Positions 25,445 to 34,547 of a DNA stretch of 64,000 bases are shown here, piece by piece. Each line of letters begins with the position of its first letter. Within the stretch, counting starts at the first letter, position 1. The notes under the pieces were generated by a model. It made no database searches and was not told the origin of the DNA. It saw only the letters and a list, made by a program, of their open reading frames with translations. The translations under genes and the position numbers were made by a program. This DNA is from Shimia sp047124445 (lineage in GTDB: Bacteria; Pseudomonadota; Alphaproteobacteria; Rhodobacterales; Rhodobacteraceae), in the NCBI RefSeq assembly GCF_047124445.1, contig NZ_CP138921.1, forward strand, positions 3,720,001 to 3,784,000, read 5' to 3'.

Positions 25445-28400
25445 TTACACCTCTTTAACGTCCATCACGCCTTCCACAGACTTGAGGGCGCTTTTGATCT
25501 GTGGGTTCACAGGGAAACCAGCCCCCGCATCAATCTCCACATCCCCCGGCAGCTCCATGTTGGTGAGGCAGAACCAGATCGGCCCTTTGGGCATGTTTTT
25601 CATGGTCTCCTTGGCGCCCTCAAGGATGTTGGCCACAGGCCCCACCGCGCTGGCGTCATCAAGATAGATCTTCAGGCCTGAGTTGCCCGCATCCGCGACG
25701 ATGGTCTCCACCGGCGTCATCGATTGTGCCAGCAGCTTGAGCTGGTCGCTCTCCATCTCGGCCTTCACGGTGACCACCACCTTGGAGCCGGTCTCCAGAT
25801 GTTCGCGGCATTTCTCCAACGTGTCCGAGAAGATCGTGACCTCATACGCCCCGGTCGGATCACTGAGCTGCGCAAAGGCAAACCGGTTGCCCCGCGCCGA
25901 CTTCCGCTCCTGCCGCCCAGACACCCGCCCGGCCAGCTTGGCAATACAGGGCCCGCCCCGCGCCTTGTCGGTCAACTCATCGAGCGTCATCACGTTCTTA
26001 CGCTTCAGCGGCGCCATGAAATCCTCAAGCGGGTGGCCCGACAGGAAGAAGCCAATCGCCTTGGCCTCCTCATCCAGCCGTTCCGCTTGCAACCAATCCC
26101 CTGCCGGAGACAGTCGGGGCTCCGGCAAATCGTCCCCCGCTTCGCCAAACAGCGATACCTGGTTGGAGCTCTTTTGCTCATGGATCGCAGCGGAGTAGTT
26201 CACCAGCCCATCCAGGCTCTCCATCACCCGCCGCCGGTTGTTGTCGAGCTGATCAAACGCGCCGGACCGCGCCAGCATCTCCAAAGGTCGCTTGCCAACC
26301 TTCTTCAAATCCACCCGCCTGGCAAAATCAAACAGCGTCGCAAACGGCTTGTCCACGCCATCCACCTTGCGCCCCTCGGTCACCAGCTTCATCGCTTCCA
26401 GACCGACGTTCTTCAATGCCCCCAGCGCATAGACCAACGCGCCATCGACCACCTTAAACGTCGCATCCGATCGGTTCACACAGGGCGGTACATAAGGCAG
26501 CTTCAGCGCCTTTTTTACCTCTTCGAAGTAGACCGCTAGCTTATCCGTCAAGTGAATATCGCAGTTCATGACGCCCGCCATGAACTCCACCGGATGGTTC
26601 GCTTTCAGCCACGCGGTCTGGTAACTCACCACCGCATAGGCCGCCGCGTGCGATTTGTTAAAGCCGTAGTTCGCAAACTTCTCCAGAAGGTCAAACACCT
26701 CCGAAGCTTTCTTCGCCGGCACGCCGTTCTCCGCGGCGCCCTTCTCAAACTTCGGACGCTCAGCGTCCATCGCCTCTTTGATTTTCTTACCCATCGCCCG
26801 GCGCAACAGGTCCGCGCCGCCGAGCGAGTAGCCCGCCATGACCTGCGCAATCTGCATCACCTGTTCCTGATAAACGATGATGCCTTGGGTCTCTTCCAAA
26901 ATGTGGTCAATCAACGGATGCACGGATTCAATCTCGCGCTGCCCGTTTTTCACCTCACAATAGACCGGGATGTTTTCCATCGGCCCTGGACGATAGAGCG
27001 CCACAAGCGCAACGATGTCCTCGATACAGGTCGGCTTCATGCGCTTGAGCGCATCCATCATGCCGGTGGATTCCACCTGGAACACCGCCACGGTTTTGGC
27101 CGCTGAGTAGAGCTTGTAGGTGGGCTCGTCATCCAGTGGAATCGCGTTGATCTGGTTCTCTGCGCCGTCGGCTGGCTTATAGAGTTCGGTGCCATCTGCG
27201 GCCACATGCAATGGCCGCCCAGAGCTGTGGATCTGCTCAATGGCGTTTTGAATAACCGTCAGGGTTTTCAGGCCCAAGAAGTCGAATTTTACGAGGCCCG
27301 CCTGTTCCACCCATTTCATGTTGAATTGGGTCGCCGGCATATCCGAGCGCGGATCTTGGTAAAGTGGCACCAGCGCATCCAACGGCCGGTCGCCAATCAC
27401 AACCCCCGCCGCGTGGGTCGAGGCGTTCCGCAAAAGCCCCTCAACCTGCTGGCCATAGGTCAGCAAGCGGTCCACCACCTCTTCGTTTTTGGCCTCTTCG
27501 CGCAGGCGCGGCTCTTCTTTCAAAGAGTCTGCGATGGACATTGGCTTCACGCCCTCCACCGGGATCAGTTTGGAGAGCCGGTCCACCTGACCATAAGGCA
27601 TCTGCAAGACCCGCCCGATGTCGCGCACCGCCGCCTTGGACAAGAGCGCACCAAAGGTGATGATCTGTCCCACCTTGTCGCGGCCATATTTCTCCTGCAC
27701 GTATTTGATCACCTCTTCGCGGCGATCCATGCAGAAGTCGATGTCAAAGTCTGGCATCGAAACCCGTTCCGGGTTCAGGAAGCGTTCAAACAGCAGCGAG
27801 TAGCGCAGCGGATCAAGGTCGGTGATGGTCAGCGCATAAGCCACCAGCGAGCCCGCACCGGAGCCCCGCCCGGGCCCCACCGGAATGTTGTGGTCCTTGC
27901 CCCACTGGATAAAGTCCGCAACGATCAGGAAGTAGCCGGGGAACCCCATGCCCTCAATAATGCCTAGCTCAAAATCCAGCCGCTCCTGATATTCCTCAAC
28001 GGAAACCGCATGCGGGATCACCGCCAGGCGCGCCTGCAAGCCTTCGTTGGCAATCCGGCGCAGTTCCGCAACCTCGTCGTCGGCAAATTTCGGCAAAATC
28101 GGATCGCGCAGATAGGTGGCAAAGGCACAGCGTTTGGCAATCTCCACCGTGTTCTCAATCGCCTCAGGCAAATCCGCAAACAGCGTGATCATCTCTTCTT
28201 GCGATTTGAAGTAATGCTGCGGCGTCAGGCGTCTCCGTCCGTCCTGCTGATCGACATAAGCCCCTTCGGAAATACAGATCAGCGCGTCATGCGCCTCATA
28301 CATGTCCGATGTGGGGAAATAGACGTCATTGGTCGCAACCAGCGGCAGGTCCATGGCATAGGCCATCTCAATAAACCCGCGCTCAGTAAGCCGCTCCGCC

Positions 28401-28963
28401 TCCGGCGCGCCGTTTTCGCCAGGATGGCGTTGCAGCTCCACATACAACCGGTCGCCAAAAATCTCCTTGAGCCGCGTCATCATCGCTTTGGCCGCGTCGT
28501 GTTGACCGTCGCGCATCATGCGGCCCATTGGCCCATCCGGCCCACCGGTCAAACAGATCAACCCAGCAGAGCGCTCCGCCAGTTCCTCCATTGTGACCTG
28601 CGGCAGCTGCCCATCATTGTCCACATAGAGACAAGACGACAGTTTCATCAGGTTCTCATAGCCTTCCTCACGCTGCGACAGCAGCACGATGGGTGCAGGC
28701 TTTGGCGGCGCGGTCCGTCCTGATGGATCATCATGCGGCATATGCATGTCGACCTGACAGCCAACAATGGGCTGAATGCCCGCACCTTGCGCCGTGACAG
28801 AGAACTCCAACGCAGCAAACAAGCTGTTGGTGTCGGTGATCGCCACCGCTGGCATGCCCATGTCGGCACACATGCCGGGCAGCTTTTTACAGCGCACAGC
28901 CCCTTCGAGCAGGGAGTATTCGGTATGGGTGCGGAGGTGGATGAATCGAGGCGCGTTGGTCAT
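25445..28963 (-). CDS. dnaE: DNA polymerase III subunit alpha
   Basis: A 1172-residue replicative polymerase of the DnaE1 type. An N-terminal PHP domain begins with IHLRTHTEYSLLEGA and AITDTNS. The catalytic aspartates are in MPDFDIDFCMDRR (about residue 403). The DRLSKLIPVEG and YPGPMENIP-type palm and fingers motifs (LYRPGPMENIP) follow. A C-terminal OB-fold lies around LAGRVSGRQERKS..FAQLSDPTG. Length is normal for alphaproteobacteria. It synthesises both strands in the holoenzyme. The frame is uninterrupted. Confidence 0.98.
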   Translation of the reverse strand: MTNAPRFIHLRTHTEYSLLEGAVRCKKLPGMCADMGMPAVAITDTNSLFAALEFSVTAQGAGIQPIVGCQVDMHMPHDDPSGRTAPPKPAPIVLLSQREEGYENLMKLSSCLYVDNDGQLPQVTMEELAERSAGLICLTGGPDGPMGRMMRDGQHDAAKAMMTRLKEIFGDRLYVELQRHPGENGAPEAERLTERGFIEMAYAMDLPLVATNDVYFPTSDMYEAHDALICISEGAYVDQQDGRRRLTPQHYFKSQEEMITLFADLPEAIENTVEIAKRCAFATYLRDPILPKFADDEVAELRRIANEGLQARLAVIPHAVSVEEYQERLDFELGIIEGMGFPGYFLIVADFIQWGKDHNIPVGPGRGSGAGSLVAYALTITDLDPLRYSLLFERFLNPERVSMPDFDIDFCMDRREEVIKYVQEKYGRDKVGQIITFGALLSKAAVRDIGRVLQMPYGQVDRLSKLIPVEGVKPMSIADSLKEEPRLREEAKNEEVVDRLLTYGQQVEGLLRNASTHAAGVVIGDRPLDALVPLYQDPRSDMPATQFNMKWVEQAGLVKFDFLGLKTLTVIQNAIEQIHSSGRPLHVAADGTELYKPADGAENQINAIPLDDEPTYKLYSAAKTVAVFQVESTGMMDALKRMKPTCIEDIVALVALYRPGPMENIPVYCEVKNGQREIESVHPLIDHILEETQGIIVYQEQVMQIAQVMAGYSLGGADLLRRAMGKKIKEAMDAERPKFEKGAAENGVPAKKASEVFDLLEKFANYGFNKSHAAAYAVVSYQTAWLKANHPVEFMAGVMNCDIHLTDKLAVYFEEVKKALKLPYVPPCVNRSDATFKVVDGALVYALGALKNVGLEAMKLVTEGRKVDGVDKPFATLFDFARRVDLKKVGKRPLEMLARSGAFDQLDNNRRRVMESLDGLVNYSAAIHEQKSSNQVSLFGEAGDDLPEPRLSPAGDWLQAERLDEEAKAIGFFLSGHPLEDFMAPLKRKNVMTLDELTDKARGGPCIAKLAGRVSGRQERKSARGNRFAFAQLSDPTGAYEVTIFSDTLEKCREHLETGSKVVVTVKAEMESDQLKLLAQSMTPVETIVADAGNSGLKIYLDDASAVGPVANILEGAKETMKNMPKGPIWFCLTNMELPGDVEIDAGAGFPVNPQIKSALKSVEGVMDVKEV

Positions 28964-29094
28964 CCGCCAAAACTATCTCAGCCCCGGATGATAGGAAACT
29001 GCCCTCGGCTTCATTTGGCCAAAAATATCCCAAGGCGGACACCGCCCTCGGAGTCAGGGGGGCTCCCCTGTGTCCTATGGCTAAACGGCCGTCT

Positions 29095-29289
29095 TTAGTA
29101 GTGCGGCGGCCGTTCGTCGCCCATGACAACCCCGCCGCTGCCATCCTGTTCACGAGTGGCTTCCCGTTCCATCAGCATCTGCACACGGCGGGTCAAAAGC
29201 GCAATCTCGGTGTCTTGGCGGGCCACAACGTCACTCAACTCCTCGACAGTGCGAGTGAGATGGGCAATCTTTTCTTCAAGCTGTTCCAT
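29095..29289 (-). CDS. slyX: SlyX family protein
   Basis: A 64-residue coiled-coil protein with the SlyX pattern: an N-terminal heptad helix (LEEKIAHLTRTVEELSDVVARQDTEI) and the C-terminal ERPPHY tail (EERPPHY/PPHY is the family end signature). Function is unknown. It lies upstream of dnaE on the same strand, 131 bp apart, and is divergent from the crotonase gene. Confidence 0.9.
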   Translation of the reverse strand: MEQLEEKIAHLTRTVEELSDVVARQDTEIALLTRRVQMLMEREATREQDGSGGVVMGDERPPHY

Positions 29290-29388
29290 AGCTGCGGCAT
29301 AGGCTGTGACCCTCCGTGGGTCAAGCGACGCCGCGTCCTTCTTGCGCGTTTCCTAAGAGGCGCAAAAGTAGACAAAGGGAGGTATGTC

Positions 29389-30192
29389 ATGACTGTTTTG
29401 GTACACACCAGAGGTCGGGTGCGCATCATCAGCATCAATCGCCCAGAGGTTCGCAACGCCGTGAACCCGGACACCGCCGCTGCGCTGCATGAGGCGTTCA
29501 TGGGCTTTGAGGCCGATGACGGCGTTGATGTTGCTATCTTGACCGGTGGGCAAACCACCTTCTGCGCCGGGTTTGATTTGAAGGCTGCGGCTGGCGATCT
29601 TGGGGCTGACTGGCAAAATGCCATCGCTATTCCCGACGATTGGCAGGACGCACAGGCTCAGCCCATTCCCGGCCCAATGGGGCCATCCCGCCTGATGTTG
29701 TCCAAGCCGGTGATCGCAGCCGTCGAAGGTCATGCCGTGGCCGGTGGGCTGGAGTTAGCCGCATGGTGCGACATGCGCGTGGCGTCCGAAGGAGCTGTGT
29801 TCGGTGTGTTCTGCCGCCGTTGGGGCGTGCCATTGATTGATGGAGGCACTGTGCGCTTGCCAAAAATCCTGGGGCAAGGCCGCGCCAACGATCTCATCCT
29901 CACCGGGCGTCCGGTGTCTGGGCAGGAAGCATATCAAATCGGATTGGTGGATCGCCTCTGTCCGGACGGTCACGCGCTCGAAGAGGCTTTGGTTCTGGCG
30001 GAAAGCCTGACGCGTTTTCCGCAAGCTTGCCTGCGCGCAGATTTCCTATCGGCGCGTTCAAGTGGCTCGGAATTGGCGCAAGCGCTGCGACGGGAATGGG
30101 CTTCGTTTGAGGCTTTCGCGGCTGAGGGGCAAAAAGGCGCGGCGCGTTTTGCGGCGGGCAAAGGCCGTGGCGGAGGATTTGCTGACATCTAA
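29389..30192 (+). CDS. Crotonase/enoyl-CoA hydratase family protein
   Basis: A 267-residue crotonase-fold enzyme. It has the CoA/oxyanion motifs FCAGFDLKA (about 59) and GHAVAGGLELAAWCDMR (about 113), then FCRRWGVPLIDGGTVRLPKILG, where the second catalytic acid position reads Asp-Gly-Gly. This subgroup is common but the acyl-CoA substrate is unassigned. ATG 29389 has GGGAGG 6 bp upstream; the longer frame from 29077 overlaps slyX and is rejected. The next gene, fadH, also acts on enoyl-CoAs, but a 239-bp gap separates them. Confidence 0.9.
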   Translation: MTVLVHTRGRVRIISINRPEVRNAVNPDTAAALHEAFMGFEADDGVDVAILTGGQTTFCAGFDLKAAAGDLGADWQNAIAIPDDWQDAQAQPIPGPMGPSRLMLSKPVIAAVEGHAVAGGLELAAWCDMRVASEGAVFGVFCRRWGVPLIDGGTVRLPKILGQGRANDLILTGRPVSGQEAYQIGLVDRLCPDGHALEEALVLAESLTRFPQACLRADFLSARSSGSELAQALRREWASFEAFAAEGQKGAARFAAGKGRGGGFADI

Positions 30193-30200
30193 GATGTGCC

Positions 30201-30309
30201 GCAACGGCTGCGCACCTTGTGGTAAGACGTGGTCGGGATACAAGGACCCGCACCACCGCAAAACAGTCGTGATACCGACGCAATACCGACGTCGAAATGG
30301 GAGGTTAAC
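30201..30309 (+). repeat. Dispersed intergenic repeat, copy A (~109 bp)
   Basis: Starts with GCAACGGCTGCGCAC and ends with GGTTAAC. It contains ATACCGAC twice (30272-30279 and 30283-30290, 11-bp period). The same arrangement and length recur on the opposite strand at 48195-48303. It lies between the crotonase stop and fadH. Confidence 0.75.
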
Positions 30310-30431
30310 AAGCCAAAACCGACGCAACGGCAAGACCGTATTGCCTGCCGTTTGACGCCGCGTCGGGCGTGACAAATGCCCTGCTTTACGTTTTGGTCAA
30401 CCCAACTGAGGAGGCACCTTTGGAGGCACCG

Positions 30432-32459
30432 ATGACCCAATATCCCCACATGCTCGCCCCGCTTGATCTGGGCTTTACCACCTTGAAAAACCGCGTTCTT
30501 ATGGGCTCCATGCACACCGGTCTGGAGGAAACCAAAGACTGGAATCGCGTAGCGGAATTCTACGGCGAACGCGCTCGCGGCGGCGTCGGCCTGATCGTCA
30601 CCGGCGGCATGGCGCCAAGCCGCGAAGGCGGCGTCTTCCCCGGCGCTGCAGGGCTTTTCACCGACGAAGACATCGCCAACCACAAGGTTGTTACAGACCG
30701 TGTCCACGAAGGTGGCGGCAAGATCGCGATGCAGATTCTGCACGCCGGTCGCTATGCTTATGGGCCAGAGTGTGTCTCCGCCTCTCCGGTGAAATCTCCG
30801 ATCTCGCCTTTCCCGCCGAAGGAACTGGACGAAGAGGGAATTGAGAAGCAAATTCAAGACTTTGTCACCGCCACGGTCCGCGCCCGAGAAGCCGGATATG
30901 ACGGGGTGGAGATCATGGGGAGTGAAGGCTACTTCCTCAATCAGTTCATTGTCACCCACGTGAACAAACGCACAGACCGCTGGGGCGGCTCCTACGAAAA
31001 CCGCATCCGCCTGCCCATCGAAGTGGTGCGCCGTTGCCGTGAGGCCGTGGGCGAAGACTTCATTATCATCTACCGCTTGTCGATGATTGATCTGGTGCCC
31101 AACGGCTCCACCCACGAAGAGGTGGTGCAGCTTGCGCAAGAGATTGAAAAAGCGGGCGCAACCATCATCAACACTGGCATCGGCTGGCACGAAGCCCGCA
31201 TCCCGACCATCGCCACCTCCGTCCCGCGTCGCGCCTTTGCCTGGGTGACCAAGAAACTGATGGGCAAGGTTGGCATCCCGGTGATCACCTCCAACCGCAT
31301 CAACACGCCAGAAGTCGCCGAAGAGGTTCTGGCTGAGGGATGTGCCGATATGGTCTCCATGGCGCGTCCTTTCTTGGCAGACGCCGACTTTGTGAACAAA
31401 GCCGCAGAAGGCAAAGCCAACCAAATCGCACCCTGCATTGGCTGTAACCAGGCTTGCTTGGATCACACCTTTGGCGGCAAGCTCACCTCTTGCTTGGTGA
31501 ACCCACGCGCCTGCCATGAAACCGAACTGGCCATTCCGACCACTGAAACCGTGAAGAACATTGCCGTTGTGGGCGCAGGGCCAGCGGGCCTCTCCGCGGC
31601 CATGACTGCGGCACAGCGCGGCCACAAGGTCACGCTGATTGATCGAGCTGACAAACTGGGCGGGCAGCTCAACGTCGCCAAGCAAATCCCGGGCAAAGAA
31701 GAGTTCTGGGGGCTGGTCGATTGGTACGAAGCCATGATCGCCGAACTCGGCATTGAGGTCCAGCTTAACACCGAGGCCGCGGCCAATTCGCTTGCAGGCT
31801 ACGACGACGTCATCATTGCCACCGGCATCGTGCCACGCGATCCGGGTATTCCGGGGCAGGATCGCCCCGAAGTGCTCTCCTATCTCGATGTGTTGCGCGA
31901 CAAGAAGCCCGTTGGTGAGAAAGTCGCCGTTATCGGTGCGGGCGGCATCGGCTTTGATGTGTCCGAATTTCTGGTGCACGAAGGTGAAAGTCTGACCGAA
32001 AACCTGCCGGAGTGGATGGTGGAGTGGGGCGTCACCGACCCTGCTGAGCACCGTGGCGGTCTCGCGCCAGAGGGCCCGCAGCCGCATCCGGCGGCGCGTC
32101 AGGTCACGTTGATGCAGCGAAAGGCCAAGGCGCTGGGCAAAGGTCTGGGCAAAACCACCGGCTGGATTCACCGCGCAGCGTTGAAGATGAAAAACGTCGA
32201 GATGCTGGGTGGCGTGAACTACGACAAAATTGACGACGACGGCCTGCACATTTCCTTTGGCGAAGCACGGGAAAACCCACGTGTTCTGGATGTGGACAAT
32301 GTGGTGATTTGCGCCGGTCAAATCAGCGACCGCTCTCTGGCAGACGCGTTGGAAGCGGAAGGCGTGACATGTCATGTGATCGGTGGCGCAGATGTGGCGG
32401 CAGAGTTGGACGCCAAACGCGCCATCAACCAGGGCACGCGCCTCGCCGCCTCGCTGTAA
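30432..32459 (+). CDS. fadH: NADPH-dependent 2,4-dienoyl-CoA reductase
   Basis: A 675-residue protein close in length to E. coli FadH (672). An N-terminal FMN-binding old-yellow-enzyme barrel (GFTTLKNRVLMGSMHTGLEE, LHAGRYAY) is followed by [4Fe-4S] cysteines in CIGCNQACLDH and SCLVNPRAC (about residues 334-360). The FAD motif AVVGAGPAGLSAA (about 377) and NADPH motif AVIGAGGIGFDV (about 498) complete the protein. It reduces 2,4-dienoyl-CoA during unsaturated fatty acid breakdown. GGAGG lies 5 bp before ATG 30432; the frame opens at 30369. Its own terminator follows. Confidence 0.94.
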   Translation: MTQYPHMLAPLDLGFTTLKNRVLMGSMHTGLEETKDWNRVAEFYGERARGGVGLIVTGGMAPSREGGVFPGAAGLFTDEDIANHKVVTDRVHEGGGKIAMQILHAGRYAYGPECVSASPVKSPISPFPPKELDEEGIEKQIQDFVTATVRAREAGYDGVEIMGSEGYFLNQFIVTHVNKRTDRWGGSYENRIRLPIEVVRRCREAVGEDFIIIYRLSMIDLVPNGSTHEEVVQLAQEIEKAGATIINTGIGWHEARIPTIATSVPRRAFAWVTKKLMGKVGIPVITSNRINTPEVAEEVLAEGCADMVSMARPFLADADFVNKAAEGKANQIAPCIGCNQACLDHTFGGKLTSCLVNPRACHETELAIPTTETVKNIAVVGAGPAGLSAAMTAAQRGHKVTLIDRADKLGGQLNVAKQIPGKEEFWGLVDWYEAMIAELGIEVQLNTEAAANSLAGYDDVIIATGIVPRDPGIPGQDRPEVLSYLDVLRDKKPVGEKVAVIGAGGIGFDVSEFLVHEGESLTENLPEWMVEWGVTDPAEHRGGLAPEGPQPHPAARQVTLMQRKAKALGKGLGKTTGWIHRAALKMKNVEMLGGVNYDKIDDDGLHISFGEARENPRVLDVDNVVICAGQISDRSLADALEAEGVTCHVIGGADVAAELDAKRAINQGTRLAASL

Positions 32460-32481
32460 GTCAGACGCGATAGAAAACACG

Positions 32482-32505
32482 AAGGGCGCCATCGGCGCCC
32501 TTTTT
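32482..32505 (+). terminator. fadH terminator
   Basis: AAGGGCGCC (32482-32490), loop ATC, GGCGCCCTT (32494-32502), then more T. It is a clear rho-independent terminator 22 bp after the stop. Confidence 0.9.
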
Positions 32506-32513
32506 CGTAGCCA

Positions 32514-32547
32514 CAAAAAAAGAAGGCCCGGACAACTCTGCCGGGCC
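32514..32547 (-). terminator. LysR gene terminator
   Basis: On the minus strand GGCCCGG and CCGGGCC (32541-32547 and 32525-32531) close a 9-base loop and are followed by TTCTTTTTTT (plus-strand A-run at 32514-32521). It is back to back with the fadH terminator. Confidence 0.88.
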
Positions 32548-32584
32548 AAGGTGCTTTCTCAGAAAGCCAGGGGAAAATTCGAAA

Positions 32585-33490
32585 TTACCAGTCGGTTGGG
32601 CCTTTTTCGGCAAAGGCATGCACCAAGAAGTCAATGAAGGCGCGGACCTTTGGCTGGGTAAACCGGCCGGGTGGGTACACGGCATAGATGCCTTGCGTCT
32701 CCACCGGCAGATCCGGAATGGCCTCTTCCACCAAACCCTGCTCCATTGCGTCCGCATAGAGGAAGCTTGGCAGGTAAGCGATGCCCAGGCCCGCCTGAGC
32801 CGCGTTCAGCAGAGATTGCCCGTCGTTCACCGACAGCCAGCCTGCGGTGCGCACCTGGCGTTTCTCACCGGAGGGTGCGGTCAGCTTCCACACCGCGCCA
32901 TTGGATTGGCTGGAGTAATGCAGCAACTTGTGGTGGTTTAGATCGTCAATCTTCTCCGGACGTCCGTATTTCTCAAAATAAGCAGGCGACGCGATCATCC
33001 GCTTGGTGGTCTCGGTCAGTTTGCGGGCCCGCAGGGTGCTGTCTTCCAGCTCCCCGATGCGAATGGCCATGTCAAAGCCTTCGGAGATCAACTCCACATA
33101 GCGGTTGTTCAGCACCATGTTGACGGTGATGTCCGGGAACTCACTCAAGAAATCGCCCAACACAGGCGACAAGTGGTTTACCCCAAAATCCGTGGCCACA
33201 GAGATGCGCAGCAAGCCCGAAGGGGCTGATTGCATCGAGGTCACCAGCGCATCCGCTTCGCCAGCATCGTTTAGAACGCGGCGGGCGCGGTCATAATAGG
33301 CCAGGCCAATTTCGGTTGGCGAAACACGCCGCGTCGTGCGGTTCAGCAAACGTGCGCCCAGGCGTGCCTCAAGTGAGGACACATGTTTGGAAACGGCGGA
33401 TTTGGAGATGCCCATCTTCTTTGCAGCATCTGTAAATCCACCCTGATCCACCACAGTGGCGAATGCTTCCATTTCGGTCAGGCGATCCAT
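32585..33490 (-). CDS. LysR family transcriptional regulator
   Basis: A 301-residue LTTR. A winged helix-turn-helix at about residues 5-62 contains GGFTDAAKKMGISKSAVSKHV and LNRTTRRVSPTEIG. An effector-binding domain (LysR_substrate type, CrgA-like) follows, with LRISVATDFGVNHLSPVL and GLGIAYLPSF. ATG 33490 gives MDRLTEMEAF, the usual start. It is convergent with fadH, so there is no shared promoter to hint at its target. The upstream neighbour (IclR gene) is on the same strand, 152 bp away. Confidence 0.94.
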   Translation of the reverse strand: MDRLTEMEAFATVVDQGGFTDAAKKMGISKSAVSKHVSSLEARLGARLLNRTTRRVSPTEIGLAYYDRARRVLNDAGEADALVTSMQSAPSGLLRISVATDFGVNHLSPVLGDFLSEFPDITVNMVLNNRYVELISEGFDMAIRIGELEDSTLRARKLTETTKRMIASPAYFEKYGRPEKIDDLNHHKLLHYSSQSNGAVWKLTAPSGEKRQVRTAGWLSVNDGQSLLNAAQAGLGIAYLPSFLYADAMEQGLVEEAIPDLPVETQGIYAVYPPGRFTQPKVRAFIDFLVHAFAEKGPTDW

Positions 33491-33642
33491 GTTTCGATCC
33501 TCTAATGTCTTCCTTGGGGACAAGATATGCCGGTGAAATCGGGCAGGAAGAGGGCAGAGGCCGGACAATGTTGAGGTTTTGGTCGGATCGTTTTTGTCTT
33601 GGAAACGGGGAAACGATGCGTTTCTCAGCGCCGCGCGTTTGG

Positions 33643-34419
33643 CTAGGGCCTTTCGTTTGGCTCAAAAAGCGCATCGCCAAGCCGTTGCGCCGACTCCTGA
33701 AGGAAGCCAACTTGAGCTATTGCATCGGTTAGTGTCATGCGCGGCGTTGGACCGTGATAGGCCAGCGCCGCAATAAATCGCCCGCGTGCATCTTTGACCG
33801 GCACGGCAATGGCAACCATGCCGTCCATGAACTCTTCGCGGTCCAGCGCAAAACCGTCCCGTGCAATTTGTGCCAACTCTGTCAAAAGACCGTCGGCTGT
33901 CACATGAGTGGCCTGTGTGCGTTGCGCCAAAGTCAGGGACGCCACCATTCTTTTTCGCGCGGTTGGCCCCAGGCTCGCCAGGAAGCACTTGCCGCTGGCT
34001 GAGCAGTGAAACGGCACTTCGGTGCCCACAGGCAGCTGGATGCGAAACGCCCAATCTGTTTCCACCCGATCCAGATAGCGCATACCGGTGTCTTCTGGCA
34101 CCACATAGTTCACGCTTTCCCCTACGGTCTGGGACACGGTCTTGAGGATTTGATGGCGGAAAATGTGGTCTCGCGAGTTGTGAAGCAGACCCGCACCCAT
34201 CTCTCGCAGGCGTCTTGCGACCTGGTACTTTCTTGAGGTGCCGCGCCGCACCAAAAAGCCGTTGTCCTCCAGCGTGGCACATAGCCGGTGCACGGTCTGT
34301 TTTGGCAATTGTAAGGTTTCATTGATTTCTGTGGCCGTCATTGCCCGATCACTTTTCCCGAGGATCTCTAGGATCAACAGGGTGCGCAGGTTGGTCGGGA
34401 TACGCTCGGAGGTTGCCAT
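33643..34419 (-). CDS. IclR family transcriptional regulator
   Basis: A 258-residue IclR protein. The N-terminal winged helix is LRTLLILEILGKSDRAMTATEINETLQLPKQTVHRLCATLEDNGFL in layout (about residues 10-55). The C-terminal effector domain has PFHCSASGKCFLASL and GFALDREEFMDGMVAIAVPVKD. ATG 34419 fits family length; the frame extends to 34734 over the divergent gene and is rejected there. It is divergent from the histidinol-dehydrogenase-like gene with 128 bp between starts, so it probably controls that gene. Confidence 0.93.
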   Translation of the reverse strand: MATSERIPTNLRTLLILEILGKSDRAMTATEINETLQLPKQTVHRLCATLEDNGFLVRRGTSRKYQVARRLREMGAGLLHNSRDHIFRHQILKTVSQTVGESVNYVVPEDTGMRYLDRVETDWAFRIQLPVGTEVPFHCSASGKCFLASLGPTARKRMVASLTLAQRTQATHVTADGLLTELAQIARDGFALDREEFMDGMVAIAVPVKDARGRFIAALAYHGPTPRMTLTDAIAQVGFLQESAQRLGDALFEPNERP

Positions 34420-34476
34420 GTGTGTAGGTCCGCAAAATTTGTTTTGGAGCTGGTTTGAAATCACTGTAGCCTCAAT

Positions 34477-34493
34477 TCCTGCAAAAAACAGGA
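34477..34493. promoter_or_regulatory. Inverted repeat TCCTG-N7-CAGGA in the IclR/HisD-like divergent region
   Basis: TCCTG (34477-34481) and CAGGA (34489-34493) flank an A-rich 7-bp centre. Size and place fit an IclR-type operator. The arms are short, so this is tentative. Confidence 0.35.
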
Positions 34494-34547
34494 CATTAAG
34501 TCTCATTTTTTGACATTTTTCAGTTTTTGGAGATGCGAGGTGAGAAA

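Noticed and set aside
29077..29388. N-terminal extension of the crotonase
   Set aside because: It overlaps slyX on the other strand, and GGGAGG before ATG 29389 marks the real start.
30189..32549. A 786-codon open frame on the minus strand opposite fadH
   Set aside because: It mirrors the GC-biased codon pattern of fadH, has no family features and no ribosome binding site; fadH on the plus strand is unmistakable.
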